From NCBI GenBank assembly GCA_030220185.1, contig JASPKZ010004958.1, positions 213,501-277,500 of the forward strand: DNA of 64,000 nt, in the 5' to 3' direction. Positions 1-10,081 of this stretch are shown one piece after another. How positions within the stretch are numbered: the first letter of the stretch is position 1; every line of letters begins with the position of its first letter. Position numbers and translations under genes: made by a program. Under the pieces are notes generated by a model. It had not been told where the DNA came from. It saw nothing but the letters and a program-made list of their open reading frames with translations, and did not search any database. This DNA is from Diploptera punctata. Lineage: Eukaryota > Arthropoda > Insecta > Blattodea > Blaberidae.

Positions 1-1811
1 AGCGTATCTTGTCCATCAATTTTTCTCCCCCTGATTTTATCAGTTCTGCTGGGATCTCATCTGAACCTGATGCTTTATACATCTTCAATTTTTCAATCGC
101 CATTTCAACCTCTAATGCACTTGGCTCTGCGACTAGCATTTCTGCTGTCTGTAAATTATCCTCCTCAATGTCCTGTTCTGTATGTACATTTAATAGGTGA
201 TTAAAGTAACTTTTCCATCTATTTAATATACTCCTGGAATCTGCAATCATATCCCCATTTTCATTCCGAATTATGTTTGTTCTAGCCTGAAACCCTTTCT
301 TCTCTATACTAATTCCCTGATATAATTCTCTAATGTTCCTATTTTTTGCATTCATTTCAAGATCATTAATCTTCTCTCTCAAATATTCCCTCTTTTTACT
401 CTTTAGTAACTTGGTGGTTTCCCGTCTAATACTACCCAATTGCTCTAAATTTACCTCATTTGGCTCGTGTAACCATTTCATTTTTGCTAGCTTTCTTTTC
501 TTTACAATGTCGGCACATTCCTCATCAAACCATTTCTTGTTTTGCCTCTTTTTTAAACAACCAATGCTTTCTGATGCTGACAATTTAATAGTATCTCTTA
601 TAGCCTCCCATTCTTTATTTATATCAGTTTCTTCTTCGTTTGCCACATTGTCATCTGAAGATTCCAGTACTTCAAATCTATTAGCAATTTTGATTTGGTA
701 TTCTTGCCGCATTTCATCATTTTTCAAGTTTTTAATTCAAATTTTACAGAATCATCTTTAGCGTTTGTTCCTCTCATAAGCGATAGCCGTTGTCTGATTT
801 TCACTCTGACCAGATGATGATCCGAATTGCAGTCTGTCCCTCTAACTGATTTAACATCAATGATGCTACTGTGCCAGCGTTTATCCAGTAATACATGATC
901 TATCTGGTTCCGAGTTTCTCCATCTGGGGACGTCCAGGTGTATTTATGAATATCCTTATGCTGAAATGTTGTGCTCTTAACAATGAGATTCTTTGATGTG
1001 GCAAATGTGACTAATCTAACCCCGTTGTCGTTACTATCTTCATGAAGACTGAATTTGCCTATTGTTGGTTTGAATATATCTTCCCGCCCCACTTTTGCAT
1101 TAAAATCTCCTAAGACAATTTTCATATGATATTGTGAAAGGCTATCAAATAAGCATTCTAATTCTTCATAGAACTCATCCTTGATCTTGTCATCTTTATC
1201 TTCTGTGGGGGCATGTACATTTACAATTATAAAATCATGTCGTTTACCGTTTAGAATTATGTATGATATCCTATCACTAACAAACTTAATATCTCGGATA
1301 GCGGATAGGATCCTCCTTCTGACTAAAAAACCCGTTCCAAATGCAGGTCTTTCTGCACCCCCGTAGTATAATGCAAAGCTTTCAGATTCCTGACTACCTT
1401 CTGCTGGTCACCTAACTTCCTCTTAAAGCGAATATATCCAAGGCCGATTTATCTAATTCCCACGTTAATATATCTAGTGCCCCGCTATTGTATAAAGTCC
1501 TAACTTTCCATGTTCCTAGGAACATGTCCCTGTGTTTGAGCATTTGGCATGGGTTCCCTGAAGTAGTCCTCGCCCGGAGAACCGAATTGGGGACTATATG
1601 ACCTCTGGAAAATTTTACCCCAGATGAACCCTTGACCGCATTTCTTGACGTTTGTATTTTTACGGTGAGAGATCGTCACTCTTTCGCCCAAGGTACTTTT
1701 TTCGTCTGGCTTATCACCTTCGACCAGTCCGGCATGGGTAACCCTATCGGCAGCAATGCTACCGCCGGCATAGCTCTCAGGATCATTTAACCACGCAAGC
1801 CACTCCACCAC
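1..1811 (-). pseudogene. RTE endonuclease and start of reverse transcriptase, broken
   Basis: Three pieces read on the minus strand. The leader/N-terminal piece (1,811-1,500) carries residues such as GGSIAADRVTHAG. The endonuclease C-terminal half (1,125-724) has GDFNAKVG, RNQIDHVL and SDHHLV, the last two being hallmarks of an APE-type endonuclease (catalytic Asp and His). A third piece, open from about 651 to the window edge, covers the linker before the reverse transcriptase. Frameshifts separate the pieces near 734 and between 1,126 and 1,500. In a live element the endonuclease nicks the target and the reverse transcriptase primes on the nick. This copy cannot make one protein. Confidence 0.8.
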
Positions 1812-1855
1812 GACAAGGTAAAGATACCATGGAGGGATAATTCATAACCTAGATT
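1..1855 (-). mobile_element. RTE-type non-LTR retrotransposon, 5' part (copy A1)
   Basis: On the minus strand this stretch matches the better-preserved element at 46,240-49,450 nearly base for base, beginning inside the reverse transcriptase region and running through the endonuclease to the 5' leader. Its 5' end (about 1,800-1,850) has the same leader as the copy starting at 34,355, so it reaches further 5' than the 49,450 copy. The 3' half lies outside the window. The family is of the RTE kind whose endonuclease is often annotated as craniofacial development protein 2-like. That assignment is by motif recognition only. Confidence 0.85.
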
Positions 1856-2369
1856 CAGAAAATAAATTCCTAGGAATTTTCTTAGATCTCTAAAAAGGCT
1901 TTTTACACAGTAAATCACAGCATCTGCTGTATAAATTAGATGAAATTGACATTAAAGAACCGCTTTAGAACTATTTAAATATTATTTAAGTTATAGAACC
2001 CAAACAACAAAAATGGACGAAAAATACAGTAATATACGTAATATTGATATAGGTGCCCTTCAAGGGACTGATTTAGGAGCACGTTTATTCGTAATAGTAG
2101 TATAGAGAAGGGGATTTTTGGGACACCAACCATTTTTCAATTTCAATACATTTACAGCCAAAATCATATGGAAAAATAACAAAATAGGTCGAAAATCAGA
2201 CAATTTTTATGTATTTTTTTTCTCTAAAAAATACATCAAATAAGCAAAAAAAACACACATAAAGTAAAAAAAATTAATTAGTCCGAAAATCAACAGAATT
2301 TAAATAATAAAAAAAGATATGAATTCACTGATAAATAATTAAAAAGATACATACGAATGTTAACTCACC
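1856..2369. other. AT-rich stretch, no gene seen
   Basis: No ORF with recognisable similarity on either strand, and several A- and T-runs. It lies between the 5' end of RTE copy A1 and the 3' end of the Penelope-like element. The missing C-terminal part of the capsid gene cut at 6,807 would be expected on the far side of Penelope, but I could not recognise it here. Confidence 0.5.
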
Positions 2370-2468
2370 CCGTTTTATTCACGTAGACTTTCACGGCCGG
2401 AGTTGCTATGAAGATCTTGAAGAAGATTTTCGGGCTGTAGGCCGTGGTCGTGAGGCTTGTAGTTCCCC

Positions 2469-2503
2469 GACGTTTCGCCAGAGACTGCGTCTGGCATCCT
2501 CAA
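2469..2503 (-). ncRNA. Possible hammerhead-ribozyme-like motif of Penelope
   Basis: On the minus strand a GAGGATG core is followed by a short stem-loop (CCAGA...TCTGG) and then CGAAACGTC. This resembles the CUGAUGA-stem-CGAAAC-GUC layout of hammerhead ribozymes reported in Penelope-like elements, but the first core box is imperfect (GAGGATG instead of CTGATGA). Cleavage activity is not implied. Confidence 0.3.
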
Positions 2504-2586
2504 GGGTTGTCTTGAGACTAGCAATTCTGTCCGCTGTCTGTCCTATTTATACGTTCAACGCGATGTGTTCGTAAGTTGTACCTGTC

Positions 2587-2745
2587 TTCTGATTGGTCAG
2601 CGTTAGGGACTTCCATTGCTCCAATGAGATTGCTGTTTGATGATCTAGTCGACTGTACATAATATCTGCCTTCTGATTGTCAGCGGTAGGGACTTCCATT
2701 TTTCCACTGAGATTGCTGTTTGATAGTCTAGTCGACTGTGCTTGT
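2587..2745. repeat. Two-unit tandem repeat of about 80 bp in the Penelope 3' region
   Basis: Two diverged units, each containing TTCTGATTG, then AGGGACTTCCAT, then GAGATTGCTGTTTGAT and CTAGTCGACTGT. Tandem or terminally redundant ends are usual for Penelope-like elements. Confidence 0.7.
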
Positions 2746-2759
2746 AGAGGTTTACATTT

Positions 2760-3382
2760 TGCGTTTTTAAGAACCGGTATTTATACTTTCTTGACTTTTA
2801 ATGATTCTTATTTTCTGTTGAAACTGTTTTTATGTTTGAATATTTCGATGGCTTCTCGTTGTAGACGGGTAAAATAGTGTGTGCAGTTAGATAATATGTC
2901 TGTATTCTGGTATTGTACCCTGTGGCCATCAAGTAAAGAGTGTTCTGCTACTGCCGACTTATCCATTTGTTTATGACGACTGTATCTTTCATGCTCCTTA
3001 AGTCTGGTTGCGATGGTGCGTTTAGTGGTGCCTATATACACTTTTCCGCAACTGTATGGAATCCTGTATATGCCTTGCTGTATGATGAGGATGGAGCTGA
3101 TCCTTCATAGGTCTGAGAAGGTTCCTGATTTTCTTGGTAGGCCTGTATACTGTCTTTATGTCTTCTTTCTTTAGTAGTTTTCCAATGCGGTCCGTTACAT
3201 TGTTGAGGAACGGTTAAAATGCACTGGTTGAAGTTTTTTTCCTCTGATTCCTTGCTGCTGTTGCCGTAGTATCGTCTGGGACTATTGGCTCGGTTGATTT
3301 CTTTCCTGGTGTATCCATTGGCTGTGAATACCGTCTGGAGGCGTTGAAGTTCCGTTTTTAATAAATCCGGATGACGTTTTTT
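2760..3382 (-). pseudogene. Penelope C-terminal part with GIY-YIG endonuclease domain
   Basis: Minus-strand pieces 3,430-3,032 and 3,041-2,808 lie in different frames, so at least one frameshift is present near 3,050-3,100. The first carries the reverse transcriptase thumb/linker region (ELQRLQTVFTANGY, then RKEINRA), typical of Penelope-like elements after the RT. The second carries the endonuclease body: YIGTTKRTIATRLKEH with the conserved Arg and Glu-His, then AVAEHSLLDGH and the region ending TRLQREAIEIFKH. The GIY half of the signature lies in the frame-shifted stretch. The protein is not functional as read. Confidence 0.78.
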
Positions 3383-3653
3383 TTTTTTTTTTTTCCATAC
3401 TGAAATCAGAGCTGGTACTGACAACATCATGCAACTTCGGTTAATGATCCATCATACTGCTATTGATCCTGCCTACATTGAACGTCTGCTGCAGTTCATC
3501 ACGGCATCCTAGACGTAGTACTGCAAACGACTATCAATAAGTTGTTGACGTTTTGACTTGTAGTCCTTCGTGTGCTGTGATTGGCCGTATCAATTTTTTC
3601 AGTTTTCGTCTCGGCCAATCAGATCCGCGGATTCTACAGCTGGTTAGCAAATT

Positions 3654-3680
3654 CCTTGTTAGGGCGTGGCCCTAACAAGG
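3654..3680 (+). repeat. Perfect 11-bp hairpin in the J1 5' leader
   Basis: CCTTGTTAGGG, loop CGTGG, then CCCTAACAAGG: an uninterrupted 11-bp stem with a 5-nt loop about 180 bp before the gag start. It could structure the 5' leader. I saw no equivalent in the J2 leader. Confidence 0.6.
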
Positions 3681-3857
3681 GCTGATCCTTGTGATTTTTT
3701 TTTGTGTTTTTGTGTATAAATTCGAGTGAAGTGTTATCAAGGTAAGTGGTGTGGACGCAATTGTTATTGTGATATATATAATCTTATCCTTTGGTGACAA
3801 GTGTTTAGTGCTTTTGTGTATAGTGACCAGAACTAAGACTTGGTACTACCAAGCACG

Positions 3858-5728
3858 ATGGCTGCTATACCAAAGTCTGATAGGTCTTTTGATCCAGAAA
3901 TTGAGGATGTCGGGCCTCTCATACTCTGGGAAGACTCCGCGAATAAATTTGAAAAGTATGTCCACAAGTATGGATATGATAAAGATCCCGAACTAAAAGA
4001 ATTGCTTTCCACTCTTAGTGGAACTTTTCTAATACTTATAAATTTCATGGGTACTTTCCCGGATTATGAAAGGTCCGAAGAAGCTCGTGATTTCACGTCT
4101 TTAGCTTTGGATCGGTTAAATAAATTGATTAAAGAAAATGAAACAGGTCGCCCAACCTTCGAAGCTATGCTTAATGAATTGAAAGGAGATCTACTAGAGA
4201 TTCGCACTACTGCGCTTTTCTATTCCTCCTTAAATTCTAAAGCAAAGAGTTACACAGAAGAAATACCTTCAACTAGTCGTGATATGGACACCAGTGAGCA
4301 GATGCCCACTGAGGAGCAAATGCTCACTGACGACCAGTCAACAACTAGTAATCAATCTACTCCTAAACGGAAAAAAAGAAAGAAAAAAAAGATAAAGATA
4401 AAATACCGACACTAGTAGTCAAGAAATCTAAAATTGATATTTCTAAACCAAAAGAACCCATACTACTGGGCAAATCCACTAATGTATTTGAACCTATACA
4501 TCCAGATAACCGATCAACAGAGTCGCAGGAATCACGAGCTGAGGTTCCAGCAGTGCCTATTAACAATAAATTTTCAGTTCTAACTGAAATTCCAAATTCT
4601 ACTGCAGGAATGTCCTCAGAGATGGTCCCTCCTCAAGCTACTGGTCCTACTATGGCCACGCCTACTGCTACTCCTTCAGGTAATACTGTCCAATCGGAGC
4701 AAAGACCCCCACCAATTACAGTTATTGGTCATGGGAATTTGTTCCGAATAAATAAAGAGTTGAAATCACTAATTGGTGACCAACTAAAGTGTGTCAGTAT
4801 TCCTGAAGGAATACGCTACTATGCACGATCACTGGAAGATTTCTTCAAGTTGAAGGAGTATTTTACTTCCCTGAATAGGGAATACTATTACTTTCCAACT
4901 GAAGAGGGATCTTCCTCTGAAGGTGGTGTTAAAGAGACTGCCTGCAACTGTAGACCCAGATGAAATTAAAGAGGAAATCCTCGCGTGGGTTTCCCAGTTA
5001 AAACTGTAAAACAGATCACTAAAACGGAAAATAATTTGGCTATACCTCTTCCCATCTACATATTAGAACTAGAACGCAACAATAAAGCGTTGGAAATTTA
5101 TGATTTAAAGCGTCTCTTGTACACTGTTGTGGCCATAGAAGCATACAGACCCAGGGCTGGGCTTAAGCAGTGTTACCGGTGCCAGTCATTTAATCATACC
5201 TTTCCTGCCTGTAATCGGGCTCCTCGCTGTGTTATCTGCGCTGGGCCTCACGGGCATAAGGACTGTACCCTAAAGGCCGAAGCGCGGAGAGACACAAATT
5301 TGCTAAAATGTGCAAATTGCAAGGGGTCCGGTCACCCGGCGTTCTATAGAGGCTGCCCTGCTTTCAAGGCGGCCCTTGAAGCTTATAGCAGGGTAGCTAA
5401 ACCCATCCCTAATCCAAAAGAGAAACCATCCACAAGTGATCCTATTTCAAATCCAACTGTAACTACAACTCAAAGAAAGACCTTCACTTCTGTGAAGGTC
5501 CATCCAAAAGTTTCCTTTACCCAAGCTCTACAGACTGGTACTGCTTCCAGAACAACTCAAGAGAATAGCACTGCTAAAGTTAAGGGCCAGCAATTGCAAA
5601 TAGGTAGCTTAAGTGCTCGTGGGGAGGAAATTCTCCGGGATGTTCAGCCTTTATTGGCTGAACTGTCTAGTCCCATGGAGCGTTTCATCTTCATGAGCCG
5701 ACTGGTAAACCTGTGTTTTACAGGTTAA
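3858..5728 (+). pseudogene. Jockey-type ORF1 (gag-like) with PRE_C2HC and zinc knuckles, frameshifted
   Basis: ORF1 proteins of jockey-clade elements bind the element RNA and help assemble the RNP. I start at the ATG at 3,858 (context cacgATGG) rather than 3,840. The N-terminal part (to about 4,413) has an EFL-type helical domain shared with J2 (ILINF...FPDYERS / IITNY...FPNCERS), then a Lys-rich tail. The middle part (4,553-4,963) is Pro/Thr-rich. The C-terminal part (4,985-5,728) has the PRE_C2HC domain followed by three CCHC-type knuckles: CYRCQSFNHTFPAC, CVIC...HGHKDC and CANCKGSGHPAFYRGC. Frameshifts occur in the A-run near 4,370-4,410 and near 4,950-4,985. Homologous to the minus-strand gag at 43,217-41,356. 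Confidence 0.85.
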
Positions 5729-6061
5729 CCTCAAAAGGAGAGACCATCCACATAATAGTGCGAGACCGCTCGCTTTGAGAAGTGTGGCCCACTCTACGCT
5801 GTCCGGCTTTCGGACTCTCTGCTTGCCGGCGGCGTAGTTTATGATGCATTCTTACAAGTATAGTGGTTTGCACTATTATTCTGGTATAGACCTGTTAGGT
5901 AAAATACATTGTCACCAAAGGTTGAGGTTACATAATCCACAACCACTACTTGATAGCCAAAAAGGAATTTGCTGCCAAGTTTCCCAGTGGGTAAACAGTA
6001 TGTAGCACACTGGACGGCGCAACGTCACCGTCAACAATCAGTCAGTCAGTCAACGTTTTTT

Positions 6062-6806
6062 GGCTCGATCTGTCAATGATTTGATGATTCCAAATTTTTG
6101 TTTAGGGTGATGATTCGAGGTTTTTTGAAGATACCTGTCCGTGTGGGTAGGTTTTCTAGAGATAGTGTGGTAAATGTTGCTGTCTTCTTCCCTTTTGATC
6201 AGGATATCTAGGAATGATATGCTGTTATCTGTTTCGTTTTCTATGGTGCATTGTATACTGCAGTTTATGTTGTTGATGTGTGTCAGAAATTCGTCTAATT
6301 TCTCTTCCCCGTGGTTCCAGATTACAAAGGTGTCGTCTACATAGCGAAGCCATATCTTGGGTTTGATAGGTGTCGTATCTAAGCATGTTTGCTCAATGTT
6401 TTCCATGAAGAAATTGGCAACTACTGGGCTCAAGGGACTGCCCATAGCTACTCCATCTATTTGCTCGTAGAAGTCGTTGTTGAATAGAAAATAGATGGTT
6501 GTTAAGCAGTGTTCGAAAAGTTTTGTGATGTCTTGAGGAAACTTGGCAGCAATGAGGTGAATAGTCTCATTTATTGGAACTTTGGTGAATAGTGAGATCA
6601 CGTCGAAACTCACCATTATATTTTCCGGTTGCAAAGTTATCTCTTTTAGTTTTTCTAAGAAGTGCATTGAGTCCTTGACATACGTGTCGCTGTTGTTAGT
6701 ATGTGGTTTCAATAAAGTAGAGAGATTTCTAGCCAGGTTGTAAGGAGGTGATCCTATTTGGCTGACGATCGGTCTTAAATGTGTATTTTCCTTATGAATT
6801 TTATAA
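6062..6806 (-). pseudogene. Penelope-like reverse transcriptase, 5'-truncated
   Basis: The minus strand is open from 6,712 to the jockey insertion, with coding similarity back to about 6,806. Motifs in order: KIHKE and LRPIVSQIGSP (N-terminal RT region), VSFDVISLFTKVP (motif A), GVAMGSPLSPVVANFFME (motif B), RYVDDTFVIW (motif C, catalytic YVDD), SFLDILIKRE, and RKPTHTDRYL..SNHHP. These motifs are diagnostic of Penelope RTs. The catalytic aspartates are intact, so the loss of function comes from the 5' truncation and the insertion at 6,052. The protein would copy element RNA in the nucleus. Confidence 0.9.
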
Positions 6807-7485
6807 AATGAATACCAGTAGGTTGTTTGGGTAACTCAGCTTTAAACTTTACTTCAACTAGAGGATCATACTTCACTATAGACATTCGAATATGCATACT
6901 CTTGATTTCTATCCTACCAGGTTTTCTAGTTCCCCAAACATGCATAGCCATATCATCATTGTTATTTCTCCTAAAAGTAATCTTCAATTGCTCTTTATAC
7001 ATGATGTCCTTGTAACCACTAAAGAATCCACCAAGAAGCTTTAGTTTAAATAGTACTTCTCGTGTGCTTTTTGCATTTTACAACTCCTTAACACCATCTG
7101 TTTCGTCTTCTCTCAATGGTAATCATCCAGTCATTTTATATTCATATAGCTGTGATTTAGAAAGGAGACAAGTTGCTAAAGCCGTGCTAGTGATACCTGG
7201 GTAGTCTATTGTATCAATAGTAGTATTGCATTTATCAACTAATATCTGAGACCACAAATGAGGGAAAAAAATTTCGACTACTCTCACCTCAGCTTTATCA
7301 TTGCATTCTGTTCCATCTTTTTCAACTAATTTGTATTCCATATAGACATCAGAATTATAAGGATGTATGAACCCATCACCGACATCTACGTTGAAGATGG
7401 CATCATTATTAGGTGAATTTAAGCCATTGATAGTATCTCCAGTTGGTAGATAATCTTTGTATTCGTATGAGATAATGTTATACAT
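6807..7485 (-). pseudogene. Major capsid (hexon-like double-jelly-roll) protein, broken
   Basis: The minus-strand start at 7,485 lies 15 nt after the stop of the penton-like gene. The N-terminal 120 codons read openly to a stop at 7,123. Features typical of Polinton capsid proteins are a polar N-terminus, IFNVDVGDGFIHPYNSDVY, YKLVEKDGTE, and then the ...IDYPGITST... stretch. Coding continues in other frames through 7,090-7,010 (with a further stop near 7,084) and 7,002-6,810, where HVWGTRKPGRIEI and VKYDPLVEVKF look like the second-jelly-roll side. The gene is then cut by the 5' end of the Penelope element, and the remaining C-terminus was not found. The capsid assignment rests on recognition of the family pattern and has not been modelled. 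Confidence 0.7.
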
Positions 7486-7500
7486 TTATTACAATAGAAA

Positions 7501-8561
7501 TTATGGGTGTTTACAAACTCTCAAAATTACAGTTACTAGGCTATCTCCAAAATCAATTAGGGCCCCATTTTCTTTTTTAATGTCCACTATTATGGTATCA
7601 AAGCTAAGATGTTTAACTGGAAAAAATAATGGATATGTTGATTCATAGATGATAGGCTCTTTAAATTCTACATTAGTTCTAAACGATGCAATAATATATG
7701 ATTTTTTGTGACGATAGTCATCGAGTTTTAGATACATTCCATCTGCTAAATTACAATGAATATCAATTGTTTCAAATGGGTGAAATTTAGGAATGTAATT
7801 ACCACTAGATTCCGTATTAGGTTCAACCTGATTATTGAATCCAAGCACCTCTCCACTAGTTTTACCATAATTAAAATGTAATTTGAATGGAGATTTTATA
7901 TCAACTCGGTTGGTGGTATCATTTTCCTTGATTGATATATTATAGGGTTGTAAGGGGTAGTGACGTGTGTATAACCTCTCCTACCTAATTCTCATCTTCA
8001 CTTTCTCGTGGTACAACCCGTTTTCACAAACGAGGTTCTGAGGACCGAGTCACGGCGGTATAACCGTTCCATCGGGTACTGAGTAAATACAGTATCCTAA
8101 TGTCTGTCCAGAGACTAAAAGGTAGCAGCCCTACCACTGGACTACTTAGCGTCGGGCCAGTAACCTGTCCTAAGGAACTTCAAAACTACTTTCAAGTCTC
8201 AACACGAAAAAATCCAGAAGGAATTGAAATATGACGACCCACAACAAAGAAAAATGTCACAGGTCAACAAATGGCCTAAATTCGTGAATGTACTATGATG
8301 ATGATGAACATATGGTGGTTGTGAGTTAATATATTAATATATTAATATATTAATATCATACTGTCGAACTGAAATAATTAGCTCTTTTTTATCACCATTT
8401 TCCTTATAACATAATGTGTTATTAGCCTTTGTTATATTAGGTGTGAGATATGTTGTATAAAAACCAATTAACGCAACTTGTAGGTTGTCACTAATAATTG
8501 AATGGGATAACCCCTTTTGTAAATTGGAATTATATTCAGACAGTTTGAATACATAAGTCAT
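7501..8561 (-). pseudogene. Minor capsid (penton-like) protein, split by an insertion
   Basis: The start at 8,561 overlaps the preceding small ORF as ATGA. The N-terminal part (to about 8,340) has MTYVFKLSEYN, then QVALIGFYTTYLTPNI and a KKELIISVRQYDIN strand. This matches the usual opening of Polinton penton-type proteins, which describe an N-terminal strand followed by an IALxxF motif and a PNI turn. After the insertion at about 7,937-8,325 the same reading sense resumes (ISIKEN...) and continues openly to 7,501 with GEVLGFNN, a Cys-containing IDIHCNLADG strand, PLFFPV and a final VDIKKENGALIDFGDSLV strand. This ending is very characteristic. The protein would occupy the capsid vertices. 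Confidence 0.75.
7937..8325 (+). mobile_element. Short retroelement inserted in the penton-like gene
   Basis: About 390 bp with no coding potential interrupts an otherwise continuous reading sense. It ends on the plus strand in TATGATGATGATGAAC, which looks like the simple-repeat tail of a non-autonomous non-LTR element. The flanks are AT-rich (repeated TATTAATA), so exact ends and target duplication could not be fixed. The family is not recognised. Confidence 0.55.
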
Positions 8562-8674
8562 TTATTAGCAATATTATTCTTACGTTTAGTCGTGAGATTA
8601 CGTAGGCCTCTAATAATGATTCTTAGTACATATGTGCCATAAAGACATGTGGTAGTGATATTTTTCCAAACCAT
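8558..8674 (-). CDS. Small basic ORF overlapping the penton-like start
   Basis: A 38-codon ORF whose stop overlaps the next start as ATGA. The second half is basic (RIIIRGLRNLTTKRKNN). Placement inside the virion gene block and the coupled stop/start favour a real, perhaps truncated, gene. Small basic core-type proteins are known from related viruses, but I do not recognise this one. Confidence 0.35.
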   Translation of the reverse strand: MVWKNITTTCLYGTYVLRIIIRGLRNLTTKRKNNIANK

Positions 8675-8858
8675 TTATGTGATTTAAAATTGTCGCTTTA
8701 GCTCGAGGTCAGAAGGAAAATGTCACAAAAGTCCTTCAACATTACACCCCAAATTTTAAAAATAAATAAAACATCAAGATTATACTAACGGATTAAGGTT
8801 TTGATTTCACCCATTGCTTTACTATGGAATCGTAGGTGTGGTGGCTTTCCGCTGCTTT

Positions 8859-9398
8859 CTACATTGTTTCGAATATGTCTAATTGTTGTTTGACATAGTT
8901 TTCCATTTGTGACTTATTTACAGCATCATCTTTGTCAATTCCAGGTTTTACTATTCTTCGTTTATTGGATAATGTTATATAAGAATCGGAATGATATATA
9001 ACATGCTTTCCAACATAATTAAAAGAAACCCAATCATAGGTTGGTATTTTATTCTTGATGTTCTTAATTTTATTATTTAGGATATGAGCTTGATCACTTG
9101 TAACAAAACCAGATACATCAGGTACACTAGTTGGTAGAGATTTTATTTTCTTGTTTATGGAATTTAATATTGCATTTACTTGAGCACTTGTAATAAAACC
9201 CGATACATCAGGTACACTAGTTGGTAGAGATTTTATTTTCTCGTTTATGGAATTAAATATTGCATATATTTGATCACTTGTAACAAAAGCGGATACATCA
9301 GGTACGCTAGTTGGTAGAGATTTTATTTTTTCATCTATGATTTCTTGTATTTTACTTTGGTTACGATATGATGACTTGCCGAATATGTTTATAGGCAT
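8859..9398 (-). pseudogene. Fibre-like protein 1 with three 30-residue repeats
   Basis: An open 179-codon frame. Residues about 23-112 are three 30-residue repeats built on KIKSLPTSVPDVSxFVTSDQ, encoded by exact 90-bp periods (GATACATCAGGTAC at 9,112, 9,202 and 9,292). After a linker (IKNIKNKIPTYDWVSF) comes a module, SYITLSNKRRI..KPGIDKDD.AVNKSQ, like the repeat motif of phage tail fibres (DAVNK + YV). The reading continues in frame past the TAG at 8,859-8,861 for 21 more codons to a TAA at 8,793-8,795, so the listed stop is probably a nonsense mutation. It is likely a trimeric attachment fibre or its base. This function is inference. Confidence 0.6.
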
Positions 9399-9545
9399 TT
9401 ATAACATTGAAAATTTAACGAATAGGTACACATGCATTTTGTAACCATTCTGTAGTCCCATACCAGGTTTAGGCTTAAAATATATATCTTCCTTAAAAAC
9501 ATTAAACGGTCTCCTATGATCAACTACTGTACTGTTTTGAAATAC

Positions 9546-9947
9546 TTAATATATTTGTGCATCTAGATTTGTTACTATTTTAACAATTGATCCATCACAT
9601 AAAATAGGAAAAAATTGTTGACTACCAGTAGGTATAAAAATATTTATAGTGCGTCTACCGTTAAAATATATAAAACTAACTATATCTGTATCCCTAGATA
9701 TCTTTTCTCGTGAAACAATATCTTCACTTATTTTAACACATTCATCTTTGATTTCTTCTATACGTTTTTTGATAACCCCCAATACTTGATTATGATAATT
9801 TGATACATATTCTTCTATTTGCTTTTTATTCACAGCATCGTTTGCATCAATACCAGGTTTAATAGCTGCTAATCTTCTGTGATTATGTAATGTTACGTAT
9901 GCTGCTGCAGTGCCTATGATATCCTTTTTGATGAAGTTTTTATTCAT
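9546..9947 (-). pseudogene. Fibre-like protein 2 sharing the KPGID/DAVNK module
   Basis: An open 133-codon frame. Near the N-terminus it carries YVTLHNHRR, then KPGIDANDAVNKKQIEEYV, the same module found near the C-terminus of fibre-like protein 1. A predicted coiled coil (KKRIEEIKDECVKISED) and a beta-rich tail (FIYFNGRRTINIFI) follow. After the TAA at 9,546-9,548 the frame stays open for 48 codons, with protein-like content, to a TAA at 9,399-9,401. That TAA directly abuts the ATG of fibre-like protein 1. The first stop is therefore probably a mutation and the original gene about 182 codons. Role inferred from motif and neighbours. Confidence 0.55.
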
Positions 9948-10081
9948 ATATTTTTTGTCGGAATAGTTTGTAGATTGGCCCTTTGTTAGAAAATCGGATA
10001 CATTTTGTGGAACCTTATCACACTACTATAAAAATAAAGCCTATTGATGTTAATATGAAGCATATTGATGTTAATATATAG

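Larger units (their letters stand above)
3383..6052 (+). mobile_element. ORF1-only jockey-type element (J1)
   Basis: The insertion in Penelope is delimited by ACGTTTTTT at 3,374-3,382 and 6,053-6,061. The plus strand has one gag-type ORF region (3,858-5,728) followed by about 320 bp of 3' UTR ending in CAATCAGTCAGTCAGTCA. There is no reverse transcriptase ORF between the gag stop and the 3' tail. The last 100 bp (GATAGCCAAAAAGGAATTTGC onward) resemble the 3' end of the J2 unit near 41,060-41,170, so the end is genuine. It appears to be a non-autonomous family member that keeps only ORF1. Confidence 0.8.
2370..6806 (-). mobile_element. Penelope-like element, split by a jockey-type insertion
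   Basis: The minus strand encodes a Penelope-type reverse transcriptase (6,806-6,062) whose reading continues at 3,382 and ends in a GIY-YIG-type endonuclease at about 2,800. The two parts are separated by a jockey-type element flanked by ACGTTTTTT at 3,374-3,382 and 6,053-6,061. The 5' end is truncated: coding starts abruptly at the conserved KIHKE...LRPIVS region and abuts the capsid gene of the Polinton-like element. The 3' part (2,370-2,760) holds a tandem repeat and a hammerhead-like motif, as is common near the ends of Penelope elements. Confidence 0.85.

Noticed and set aside
333..761. Plus-strand ORF of 142 codons
   Set aside because: Antisense of the RTE coding strand; the same shadow appears at 48,000-48,455.
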